Source: JBKBUF01 sp046290815 (GTDB taxonomy: Bacteria > Bacteroidota > Bacteroidia > Cytophagales > Cytophagaceae). Taken from it: DNA of 64,000 nucleotides. A program made the position numbers and the translations under genes. Below, piece after piece: positions 34,846 through 42,975 of this stretch. Where the stretch lies: NCBI GenBank assembly GCA_046290815.1, contig JBKBUF010000002.1:186001-250000 (forward strand). The letters run 5' to 3'. How positions within the stretch are numbered: the first letter of the stretch is position 1; each line of letters starts with the position of its first letter. The notes below the pieces were generated by a model, which was given only the letters and a program-made list of their open reading frames with translations, did no database searches and had not been told where the DNA came from.

Positions 34846-36240
34846 ATGGATAAATACATTGATCTGATTGAACAAACCTTTTACTTTCCTACAGAGGAAT
34901 TTAAGGTTGTCAACAATGAGCTTTATTTTAATGATGTTCCCCTTATGGACATTGTCAATAAGTACGGAACCCCGTTAAAACTTACATACCTGCCAAAGAT
35001 CAGCTCTCAGATTCAGAAAGCTAAAAGATTGTTTAACCAGGCCATTAAGAATAATAATTATGCCGGCAATTACACCTATTGCTATTGCACCAAATCCTCT
35101 CATTTCAAATTTGTGCTGGAGGAAGCATTAAAAAATGATATCCATATCGAAACATCTTCCGCTTACGATATTCCTATTGTCAAAATTCTTTACGACAGAG
35201 GTAAAATTACAAAAGATACCTTTATCATATGCAATGGATATAAGAGGAAAGAATACACAGATTATATTGCAGAATTAATAAATGACGGTTTCAGGAATTG
35301 TATTCCGATTCTTGACAATCTTGAAGAAATTGAAGAATATGAAAAGCAGGTAAAAAATTCCTGCTATGTAGGTATGCGACTGGCTGCTGATGAAGAGCCA
35401 AAGTTTGAATTTTACACTTCCCGACTTGGAATAAGATATAATGATGTGTGTGATTTATACAGATCAAGGATAGAGAAGAGTAATAAGTTTAAATTAAAAA
35501 TGCTTCACTTCTTTATAAATACAGGAATGAAAGATTCCACTTATTACTGGAGTGAGCTAAGCAGGTTTGTTCATAAATATTGTGAATTAAGTAAAATATG
35601 CCCGGAACTTGACAGCATAGATATCGGAGGAGGATGGCCTATTAAAACTTCTGTTCATTTCGATTATGACTATGAGTACATGTCTGATCAGATTGTAAAA
35701 ACTATAAAAAGAATATGCGAGGAACATAATGTACCTGTTCCTAATATTTTTACAGAGTTCGGAAGTTTCACAGTAGGAGAAAGTGGCGCAATTTTGTATT
35801 CTGTCATGGGTACCAAACTTCAAAATGATAAGGAAGAATGGTACATGATTGATAGTTCTTTTATCACTACCCTTCCTGACGTTTGGGGCTTGAATCAAAA
35901 GTACATTCTTTTGGCTTTAAATCAATGGGATAAACCTTACAACAAAGTAAAAATTGGAGGTATTACCTGCGACAGTATGGATTACTATAACTCTGAGGCG
36001 CACTTAAACATGGTTTTTCTTCCAAAACCACCAAAACAGGAAAAGTTGTACATTGGCTTTTTCCACACAGGAGCATATCAGGAATCGCTGGGTGGTTATG
36101 GAGGAATACAGCACTGCCTTATTCCGGCCCCTAAACATGTATTGATTGAGAAAGACGAAAGCGGCAACATAAAAGATACACTGTTCGCTGAAGAACAAAG
36201 AAAAGAAAGCATGTTAAAAATATTAGGCTACCAGGACTAG
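34846..36240 (+). CDS. Arginine decarboxylase-like, alanine-racemase-fold PLP enzyme
   Basis: This 464-residue enzyme of the Orn/DAP/Arg decarboxylase fold III family has the PLP Lys in CYCTKSSHF near 76-84 (in place of YAxKAN), and HFFINTGMKD. The PLP phosphate-binding Gly/Glu region is IDIGGGWPIK and EFGSFTVGESGA, and the C-terminal segment is FFHTGAYQESLGGYGG. Enzymes of this length and pattern in Bacteroidetes are annotated as arginine decarboxylase, feeding polyamine synthesis through agmatine. Substrate assignment is by family memory only; another basic amino acid is possible. It is divergent from argS, with 187 bases between. Confidence 0.75.
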   Translation: MDKYIDLIEQTFYFPTEEFKVVNNELYFNDVPLMDIVNKYGTPLKLTYLPKISSQIQKAKRLFNQAIKNNNYAGNYTYCYCTKSSHFKFVLEEALKNDIHIETSSAYDIPIVKILYDRGKITKDTFIICNGYKRKEYTDYIAELINDGFRNCIPILDNLEEIEEYEKQVKNSCYVGMRLAADEEPKFEFYTSRLGIRYNDVCDLYRSRIEKSNKFKLKMLHFFINTGMKDSTYYWSELSRFVHKYCELSKICPELDSIDIGGGWPIKTSVHFDYDYEYMSDQIVKTIKRICEEHNVPVPNIFTEFGSFTVGESGAILYSVMGTKLQNDKEEWYMIDSSFITTLPDVWGLNQKYILLALNQWDKPYNKVKIGGITCDSMDYYNSEAHLNMVFLPKPPKQEKLYIGFFHTGAYQESLGGYGGIQHCLIPAPKHVLIEKDESGNIKDTLFAEEQRKESMLKILGYQD

Positions 36241-36251
36241 CGAAATAAGTT

Positions 36252-36285
36252 AAAGGAAGCTAGGAATATCTTAGCTTCCTTTTAT
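36252..36285. terminator. Bidirectional Rho-independent terminator
   Basis: An 11-bp perfect stem, AAAGGAAGCTA (36252-36262) with TAGCTTCCTTT (36272-36282), runs into a T-rich tract on the plus side; the minus side has A/T-rich flanks. It lies 11 bases after the decarboxylase stop, and the stop of the convergent HAD gene is inside it. It should end transcription from both sides. Confidence 0.88.
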
Positions 36286-36806
36286 TTTCTGTTTAATAGT
36301 AATATTTTCTCTACTGCATCTTTCAGGTCTTCTGCCCTGATATCGCATTTTAAGGTTTCCGGCTCTTCATGCCCTACCAACACAGTTTTTATGCCCAGCT
36401 TTTCTGCAGGCAATAAATCCCTCTTTTTATCTCCTACCATCCATGAAGTATTTACGTCTATGTGATATTTAGCAATTGCTTTCTCAAACATAAGACTCTC
36501 CGGCTTTCTGGTTAAAGATTCTGACTGAACCGGGTGGTAAGGAGAATAATAAAAAGCCTCAATTAATCCCCCACAATATTGTTGAAAATATTCATGGCAT
36601 GCTAATACGTCTGAATGAGAATAAATCCCTTTTGCAATTCCTGATTGATTGGTAATAACTACCAGTAAATACCCATTAGCTTTTAACTTCTTTAAAGCTT
36701 CAACAACTCCCGGAATGACTATAAACTCTTCTACTTTGTAGGTATAATCCACATTATCGACATTAATTACTCCATCCCTGTCTAAAAAAATACATTTATT
36801 CACCAT
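36282..36806 (-). CDS. HAD-IIIA phosphatase, GmhB/histidinol-phosphatase-like
   Basis: The 174-residue protein has the HAD motifs FLDRDGVINVD (nucleophile Asp), VVITNQSGIAKG and WMVGDKKRDLLPAEKLG. This is the set seen in D-glycero-manno-heptose bisphosphate phosphatase and histidinol phosphatase. GmhB proteins normally carry a zinc loop with Cys and His ligands after YCPHHP. Here the same place reads YSPYHPVQSESLTRKP and has no Cys, so zinc binding is probably lost. Function in LPS heptose synthesis is possible but not certain. Confidence 0.8.
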   Translation of the reverse strand: MVNKCIFLDRDGVINVDNVDYTYKVEEFIVIPGVVEALKKLKANGYLLVVITNQSGIAKGIYSHSDVLACHEYFQQYCGGLIEAFYYSPYHPVQSESLTRKPESLMFEKAIAKYHIDVNTSWMVGDKKRDLLPAEKLGIKTVLVGHEEPETLKCDIRAEDLKDAVEKILLLNRK

Positions 36807-36893
36807 ACTTTCTTTTTACTTTCAAACTAAATTAAGCAAAGTTAATTTTTTAAATCGTAATAATGTATTTTAGAGCAAAGGAAAATCAATGAT

Positions 36894-38222
36894 ATGGTTG
36901 GTATAATCGGAGCAGGAATTTCAGGCTTATCCCTGGCTTATCATCTTGAGAAAGCCAAAGTCCCATATATATTATTCGAAGCATCAGATAACCCTGGTGG
37001 GTACATTCGCACAATAAATCAAAATGGTTGCCTACTGGAGTGTGGCCCAAACTCCATATTAGCCGATCGTGAGATAGTGGATTTTATAAAAGAAATTGGA
37101 CTATCCGGCTCATTAAGAGAAGCTGAGGTTACAAGTAAAAACAGATACATATTTAAGGACGGATCAATCAAAAAACTTCCTGCGGGGCCAATTTCCCTTC
37201 TGTTATCAGATTTCTTTTCAGCGAATGGAAAATGGAGTATTATCAAAGAATATTTTAACAATTCAAAAGGTAAAACTGACGAAACAGTACGGGAGTTTTT
37301 TCAGAGAAGATTTGGTGATGAAATTGTTGACTATGCTGTTGACCCTTTTGTTTCGGGTATCTATGCAGGGGATCCTGATTTACTTTTAATCTCTGAAACG
37401 TTTCCGATTCTTCAGGAATATGAACAAAAGTATGGATCGGTAATTAAAGGTTTTATCAAAAATCCTCCGGAGAGAAAATTTTCCTATAATTTTGATTCAG
37501 GAATGCAACAACTAACTGATACTATTGCGAAGAAATTGACCTGCTTTAGCCCCGGTACCCAGGTAGAAAGAATAAGGAAAGAAAATAATAAATATGTTCT
37601 GGAAGTACTTATAAACAATGAACCTGAATTTCATTCATTCGATTTTCTTGTATTATGCCTTCCTGCATATAAAGCAGCCCCTTTACTGGAAAATATAGCT
37701 GAAGATTTTGCCAAAACAATAGAAAAAATTGACTATCCACCTGTAGTAATTGTACATTCATTATTTAATAAAGGACAGTTCCCGAATCCACCAGACGGGT
37801 TTGGTGTGCTTAATCCGGCCAAAGAAAGTCGTTTTTCAGCAGGCACTATTTGGAACTACTCCTCCTTCCCATACAAATGTTCCAAGGATTACCTCTTGTT
37901 AACTTCTATAATCGGCGGATCACAATCAAGAAGCAAATTTCACCTTCCTGATAAAGAAATTATTATTAGACTTAATAAGGAATTTAAGGAAGATTATAAC
38001 ATTAAAGGTGAGCCCATATTTCAAAAAATCACCCGGATCGACAAAGCTATCCCTCAATATGATAAAAACATTGTTAGAGCCAAGGATTTAGCTAAAAACT
38101 ACGAAAAGGATAATATTTTCGTATGCTCCTCTTGGATTAGCGGAGTTTCTGTAGCAGATTGTTTTAAAAAAGGTAAATTACTCGCTCAAAAAATTTCCAG
38201 CCTGAGAAATACTGTTTTATAA
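36894..38222 (+). CDS. hemG: Protoporphyrinogen oxidase (FAD, HemY type)
   Basis: The 442-residue flavoenzyme begins with the FAD dinucleotide fold GIIGAGISGLSLAYHLE, then LFEASDNPGGYIRT, and the LLECGPNSIL segment conserved in PPOX. The substrate-domain motif FGDEIVDYAVDPFVSGIYAGDP near 140-160 is typical of the oxygen-dependent enzyme. The C-terminal FAD contact is NIFVCSSWISGVSVADC. It oxidises protoporphyrinogen IX (or coproporphyrinogen III in related enzymes) in heme synthesis. The next gene starts 21 bases later, on the same strand. Confidence 0.88.
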   Translation: MVGIIGAGISGLSLAYHLEKAKVPYILFEASDNPGGYIRTINQNGCLLECGPNSILADREIVDFIKEIGLSGSLREAEVTSKNRYIFKDGSIKKLPAGPISLLLSDFFSANGKWSIIKEYFNNSKGKTDETVREFFQRRFGDEIVDYAVDPFVSGIYAGDPDLLLISETFPILQEYEQKYGSVIKGFIKNPPERKFSYNFDSGMQQLTDTIAKKLTCFSPGTQVERIRKENNKYVLEVLINNEPEFHSFDFLVLCLPAYKAAPLLENIAEDFAKTIEKIDYPPVVIVHSLFNKGQFPNPPDGFGVLNPAKESRFSAGTIWNYSSFPYKCSKDYLLLTSIIGGSQSRSKFHLPDKEIIIRLNKEFKEDYNIKGEPIFQKITRIDKAIPQYDKNIVRAKDLAKNYEKDNIFVCSSWISGVSVADCFKKGKLLAQKISSLRNTVL

Positions 38223-38243
38223 AAATAGTTTTTATTTTTAAAA

Positions 38244-38975
38244 GTGGAAAACGCCATTGTTATAGTACCAACCTACAATGAAAAGGACAATATTGAAAAA
38301 GTTGTCCGTAAAGTATTTTCTTTATCTGTACCATTTCACCTATTGATTATAGATGATAATTCTCCTGACGGTACTGCTGATATTGTAAAAACACTTCAAC
38401 AAGAATTTCCCGATCGGTTGTTCCTGGAGCAACGAACAGGTAAATTAGGCTTAGGTACAGCATATATTCATGGTTTTAAATACGCTATCAGAAAAGCTTA
38501 TGAATACATTTGTGAAATGGATGCAGATCTTTCTCACAATCCGGAAGATCTGGTTAGCCTATATAAAGCCTGCGCGGAAGAAGGATATGATTTATCTGTC
38601 GGTTCAAGATACGTAAATGGAATCACAGTTATAAACTGGCCGATGAGCAGGGTTCTGATGTCATATTTTGCAAGTAAATACGTGAGGTTTATTACAGGAA
38701 TACCGGTTCAGGATACCACTGCCGGTTTCAAATGCTATAAAAAGAAAGTTTTAGAAACCTTAAAACTTGATGAAATAAAATTTGTAGGGTACGCTTTCCA
38801 AATTCAAATGAAATTTTTAACCTGGAAATATGGATTCAAGATCAAAGAAGTTCCCATTATTTTCTGTGACAGGGTTCATGGTACATCCAAAATGTCTTCC
38901 GGTATTTTTAAAGAAGCTATCTTTGGCGTATTACAGATGAAAATAAAAAGTTGGTTTGAAAATTATAATACCTAG
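38244..38975 (+). CDS. Polyprenol monophosphomannose synthase-like GT2
   Basis: The 243-residue protein starts with GTG. It is a family 2 glycosyltransferase of the dolichol-phosphate mannose synthase type: VPTYNEKDNIEKVV at the N-terminus, IIDDNSPDGTADIV near 34-47, CEMDADLSHNPEDL with the DxD metal site near 90-103, and VGSRYVNG and TAGFKCYKK further on. There is no C-terminal membrane domain, as in the short bacterial forms. It transfers a sugar, probably mannose, to a polyprenyl phosphate, giving a lipid donor for extracytoplasmic glycosylation. It follows hemG by 21 bases. The stop overlaps that of the convergent permease by four bases. Confidence 0.88.
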   Translation: MENAIVIVPTYNEKDNIEKVVRKVFSLSVPFHLLIIDDNSPDGTADIVKTLQQEFPDRLFLEQRTGKLGLGTAYIHGFKYAIRKAYEYICEMDADLSHNPEDLVSLYKACAEEGYDLSVGSRYVNGITVINWPMSRVLMSYFASKYVRFITGIPVQDTTAGFKCYKKKVLETLKLDEIKFVGYAFQIQMKFLTWKYGFKIKEVPIIFCDRVHGTSKMSSGIFKEAIFGVLQMKIKSWFENYNT

Positions 38976-40189
38976 CTAAACTTGATAGATTTTACCGGCT
39001 TAATCCTTGAAACCACCAATACCGGAACCATTAATACCACACTTATAAGCACAAATGTCAATATATTAATTCCTACAAATATTTGCCAGTTCCATTCTAT
39101 AGGCACCGATGACATATAGTAATTCTCCGGGTCAAGCGGTATAATTTTAAAATAATATTGTATAAGACAAAAGCCGATACCTATCAGATTCCCCCATAAC
39201 ATTCCCCTTATGATAATAAATAAACCGTTCAGAAGAAATATATTTCTGATTTGACTATTATTTGCCCCCAAAGCTTTTAGCATACCTATCATATTGGTTC
39301 TTTCCATAATCATTATGAAAAGTGTGGAAACCATATTAAAAGATGCAACGAACAATATCAAGATTAGAAAAATCACAACATTTCTATTTAATAAGGTAAG
39401 CCAGTCAAAAATTTGAAGATATTTGTCTGTAACTTTTTCAAGCTGCATATCATAATCCATCATATCAAAAACATCTTCTGAAACCTGATCCAGCTTATTA
39501 AAATCTTTCACAAAAATCTCATATCCCCCCACTAAAGTATCCGGCCAGTTATTTATCCGTTGTATAAGTCTGAGGTCTCCTATTATCATAAGGTCATCGA
39601 ATTCTTCCAACCCGGTTTGGTATATACCTTTTACTATCAGCTTTCTGAATCTTGGTGGGTTTTGGACAAAATAGATCATTACACTATCTCCTACCTCAAG
39701 TCTTAATTTTCTGGAAATTTTATTGCTGATCAGAATGTCTCTGGAATAAGCAGAATCGGAAAGTGAAATAAAACTTCCTTGAATGATATTCCTTGAAAAC
39801 TTTTTGATGTTATAATCAGGGCCTACACCCTTTAAAACCGCGCCCATCACTTCCTGTTCTGTCTTCAATAAGCCCGGTTTTTTTATAAATGACTGTATAT
39901 GAGCCAAATTCTTAATATCACCGGCATTTCTGTATAAATCCGAATTTAATTTTATCGGCGCTTCTTCGTATGACCTGGAAATATCATATTTACTAACTTG
40001 AATATGAGAAGCGAAACTAAATATCTTCTCCTGTATATTGGATCGGAAACCTTCTAATATTCCATAAGAAACAATTATTACTGCCAATCCAACTGCTATA
40101 CTTAAAATGGAAATAATCCTGACAATGTAGGTAAATGAATCCCTTCGAGCGCTTTGGATCTTTTTAGAAATGAAATAATATAGGTTCAT
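38972..40189 (-). CDS. LolC/LolE-like ABC transporter permease
   Basis: The ATG at 40189 is preferred over a TTG nine bases upstream. The 405-residue protein has the MacB/FtsX layout: one N-terminal membrane segment (ISILSIAVGLAVIIVSYGIL), a large periplasmic domain of about 220 residues, and three C-terminal segments with RTNMIGMLKALGANNSQIRNIFLLNG before the second. This arrangement matches LolC/LolE, which extract lipoproteins from the inner membrane, and related permeases. No ATPase gene is adjacent, so the partner is elsewhere. Confidence 0.83.
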   Translation of the reverse strand: MNLYYFISKKIQSARRDSFTYIVRIISILSIAVGLAVIIVSYGILEGFRSNIQEKIFSFASHIQVSKYDISRSYEEAPIKLNSDLYRNAGDIKNLAHIQSFIKKPGLLKTEQEVMGAVLKGVGPDYNIKKFSRNIIQGSFISLSDSAYSRDILISNKISRKLRLEVGDSVMIYFVQNPPRFRKLIVKGIYQTGLEEFDDLMIIGDLRLIQRINNWPDTLVGGYEIFVKDFNKLDQVSEDVFDMMDYDMQLEKVTDKYLQIFDWLTLLNRNVVIFLILILFVASFNMVSTLFIMIMERTNMIGMLKALGANNSQIRNIFLLNGLFIIIRGMLWGNLIGIGFCLIQYYFKIIPLDPENYYMSSVPIEWNWQIFVGINILTFVLISVVLMVPVLVVSRIKPVKSIKFS

Positions 40190-40331
40190 TTGGAACAAAT
40201 CAGGTAAAAATACTTTTTTTATTTAGCCTGTGATCAAAAATCAATTATTTATAAGAATAATAAATGGAATCGTTTAATTTTAAACCTCTAATATAGGTAC
40301 AGATTTTGATCCTGATTAGAAAAATTCAAAA

Positions 40332-41546
40332 ATGAGTAAATTGTTAAAGTGCACCTTCCTTCTTTTAATTGTATGCCAGTTTGTTGGACTTGCCTGTAAT
40401 CAGGCAAACAGCAATAACAATACAAAAATTCAAAACCAGGTATTTAATAACAAACAGATTATTCCTGCTGCCGAGCAACTGGAAGAATACCTGCCTCTTC
40501 TTAAAAATAAGAAGGTTGCATTGGTGGTAAATCAAACTTCTGTTGTAGGAAAAACTCATCTTGTTGATACTTTACTAAGCAATGGTGTTGATATAAGAAT
40601 AATTTTTGCTCCTGAACATGGTTTCAGAGGAACGGCAGATGCAGGAGAACAAATCAAAAATGAGAAGGATACTAAAACCGGTTTGCCCATAGTATCCCTC
40701 TACGGGAATACCAAGAAACCTACAAAACAAAATTTATCTGATGTCGATATTGTTATTTTTGATATTCAGGATGTTGGTGTCAGATTTTACACATACATAA
40801 GTACCATGCATTATGTCATGGAAGCATGTGCTGAAAACGGAAAATCTTTTATTGTTTTAGATCGTCCAAATCCTAACGGGTCTTATGTGGATGGCCCGGT
40901 ACTTGAGCCTGCTTATAAATCTTTTGTTGGAATGCATCCCATACCTATTGTACATGGTTTAACAGTAGGTGAACTGGCATTAATGATCAACGGAGAAAAA
41001 TGGCTAGACAGCGGCAAAGTTTGCAATCTGCAGGTTATCAAAGTAAAAAACTATGACCATACCTTCTCTTATTCTTTACCTGTTAAACCATCCCCTAATT
41101 TACCTAATGATCTTAGTATAACACTTTACCCTTCATTAGGGTTGTTCGAAGGCACGGTAATCAGCGTAGGTAGGGGCACCGAAATGCCTTTTCAGGTTAT
41201 AGGATCTCCAAATAAAAACAATGGCAATTTTACCTTTACACCTAAAAGTACTGCTGGTGCAAAGAATCCGCCATACGAAGGACAATTGTGTTATGGTATA
41301 GATATGAGGACAAAAGATGTGAATAATGAATTCACACTTTCTTACTTGATAGAAATGTATGAAAAGGCAGTTGAAAAAGATAAATTCTTTAACAACTTTT
41401 TTAATAAACTTGCCGGAAACAACTGGATTCAGGAGCAGATTAAAAAAGGAAATACAGAAAAAAATATCAAACAATTATATCAGGAAGATCTGAATAAATA
41501 TCTTCAGAAAAGGAAGAAATATCTGCTCTATAAAGATTTTTATTAA
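40332..41546 (+). CDS. Exo-beta-N-acetylmuramidase NamZ family lipoprotein (DUF1343)
   Basis: This 404-residue protein belongs to the DUF1343/GH171 family, whose characterised member NamZ removes terminal MurNAc from cell wall fragments. Diagnostic stretches are VALVVNQTSVVG, IIFAPEHGFRGTADAGE, DIVIFDIQDVGVRFYTYI, DRPNPNG and PSPNLPN. The N-terminus is a lipoprotein signal (FVGLAC), so it acts in the periplasm or at the outer membrane. It precedes fmt by 21 bases and may be cotranscribed. A role in peptidoglycan recycling or in feeding on other cell walls is likely. Confidence 0.88.
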   Translation: MSKLLKCTFLLLIVCQFVGLACNQANSNNNTKIQNQVFNNKQIIPAAEQLEEYLPLLKNKKVALVVNQTSVVGKTHLVDTLLSNGVDIRIIFAPEHGFRGTADAGEQIKNEKDTKTGLPIVSLYGNTKKPTKQNLSDVDIVIFDIQDVGVRFYTYISTMHYVMEACAENGKSFIVLDRPNPNGSYVDGPVLEPAYKSFVGMHPIPIVHGLTVGELALMINGEKWLDSGKVCNLQVIKVKNYDHTFSYSLPVKPSPNLPNDLSITLYPSLGLFEGTVISVGRGTEMPFQVIGSPNKNNGNFTFTPKSTAGAKNPPYEGQLCYGIDMRTKDVNNEFTLSYLIEMYEKAVEKDKFFNNFFNKLAGNNWIQEQIKKGNTEKNIKQLYQEDLNKYLQKRKKYLLYKDFY

Positions 41547-41567
41547 GCTTTTTCACATAACTTAAAA

Positions 41568-42488
41568 ATGGCTGAGCGGGATTTAAGAATAATTTTTATG
41601 GGAACACCGGAGTTTGCAGTTCCCAGTTTGAAAATATTAGTTGAAAACAACTATAATGTTGTGGCAGTGGTGACTGCCACGGATAAACCTGCAGGAAGAG
41701 GATTGAAATTGACTCCGTCTGCAGTAAAAAAATATGCTGTAGAAGCAGATATACCGGTCCTGCAACCTTCTAACATGAAATCACCGGAATTCCTTGCAGA
41801 ACTTTCATCCTACAAGCCAAACCTTGGAATTGTTGTGGCATTCCGTATGTTGCCTGAAGCTGTCTGGAAAATGCCCGAATACGGGACATTTAATCTGCAT
41901 GCCTCTCTTCTTCCTGATTATCGAGGGGCTGCTCCCATCAATTGGGCAATCATTAACGGAGAATCAAAAACAGGCATTACAACCTTTTTCCTCAAACATG
42001 AAATAGATACCGGTGATATAATGTATCAGGAAGAAGAACCTATCTATCCGGATGATAATGCAGAAAGTTTATATACCAGATTAATGACCAAAGGCGCGGA
42101 ACTTGTTTTGAACACTGTAGTTTCAATACAGAAAGGTATAGAGACTACAAAACCTCAGGTAATCTCCGGTACAATGAAATCTGCACCTAAAATCACTAAG
42201 GAAACATGCAAAATTGACTGGAATAAACCATCCAAAGAAATACAAAATCTGGTAAGAGGCTTGTCACCCTATCCCGGAGCATGGACTATTTTGAATGACA
42301 AATTCCTTAAAATATATACCATTACACCTGCAGAGAATGTGCAGGATAGCAATCAAACCATCCTGACAGACAACAAAACTTATCTATTTCACAAAACCGG
42401 CGATGGATATATTGCTATTAAAGACTTGCAAATGGAAGGAAAGAAAAGAATGACCATTGAAGAATTTTTAAGAGGTAACAAATTATGA
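41568..42488 (+). CDS. fmt: Methionyl-tRNA formyltransferase
   Basis: The 306-residue enzyme formylates initiator Met-tRNA with 10-formyl-tetrahydrofolate. It shows MGTPEFAVPSL at the N-terminus, the folate-binding NLHASLLPDYRGAAPINWAI with the SLLP motif, the catalytic His and the Asp of EIDTGDIM, and a C-terminal Fmt domain (LVRGLSPYPGAW). The length is standard. It overlaps folA by four bases (ATGA). Confidence 0.95.
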   Translation: MAERDLRIIFMGTPEFAVPSLKILVENNYNVVAVVTATDKPAGRGLKLTPSAVKKYAVEADIPVLQPSNMKSPEFLAELSSYKPNLGIVVAFRMLPEAVWKMPEYGTFNLHASLLPDYRGAAPINWAIINGESKTGITTFFLKHEIDTGDIMYQEEEPIYPDDNAESLYTRLMTKGAELVLNTVVSIQKGIETTKPQVISGTMKSAPKITKETCKIDWNKPSKEIQNLVRGLSPYPGAWTILNDKFLKIYTITPAENVQDSNQTILTDNKTYLFHKTGDGYIAIKDLQMEGKKRMTIEEFLRGNKL

Positions 42489-42973
42489 AGGTATCTATTA
42501 TTGTAGCTGAATCTGAAAACCATGTAATAGGTAAAGACAACCAATTACCATGGCACCTTCCAGCTGATTTGAAACACTTTAAAAATCTGACAATGGGCCA
42601 TCATATAATCATGGGAAGGAAAACCTATGAATCTATAGGCAAACCTTTACCTGGAAGAACATCAGTAATTGTCACCAGAAATAAAGATTATAAAGTTGAG
42701 GGTTGTATTACAGTTCACTCGATAAAAGAAGCAATTGAGGTTGCTTCTAAAGCAGGCGATGATGAAGCATTTATCATTGGAGGAGCAGAATTAATTAACA
42801 GCAGTGAAAACTTTGCGGATAAACTATATCTAACTATCATCCATCAACAATTTGAAGGAGATGTGTTTCTAAATATTAACTTTGATAATTGGAAACTGGA
42901 AAAAAATGAAAGCCATAGTAAAGATGAAAAAAATCCGTACAACTATAGCTTTCTGCTTTATCATAAAAGATAA
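42485..42973 (+). CDS. folA: Dihydrofolate reductase
   Basis: This 162-residue enzyme reduces dihydrofolate with NADPH. The active site is clear: NQLPWHLPADLKHFK, with the catalytic Asp in the usual place, GHHIIMGRKTYESIGKPLPGR, and FIIGGAELI for NADPH. The start overlaps the fmt stop by four bases, so the two folate-linked genes are translationally coupled. It ends two bases from the convergent porU2 gene. Confidence 0.95.
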   Translation: MKVSIIVAESENHVIGKDNQLPWHLPADLKHFKNLTMGHHIIMGRKTYESIGKPLPGRTSVIVTRNKDYKVEGCITVHSIKEAIEVASKAGDDEAFIIGGAELINSSENFADKLYLTIIHQQFEGDVFLNINFDNWKLEKNESHSKDEKNPYNYSFLLYHKR

Positions 42974-42975
42974 TA

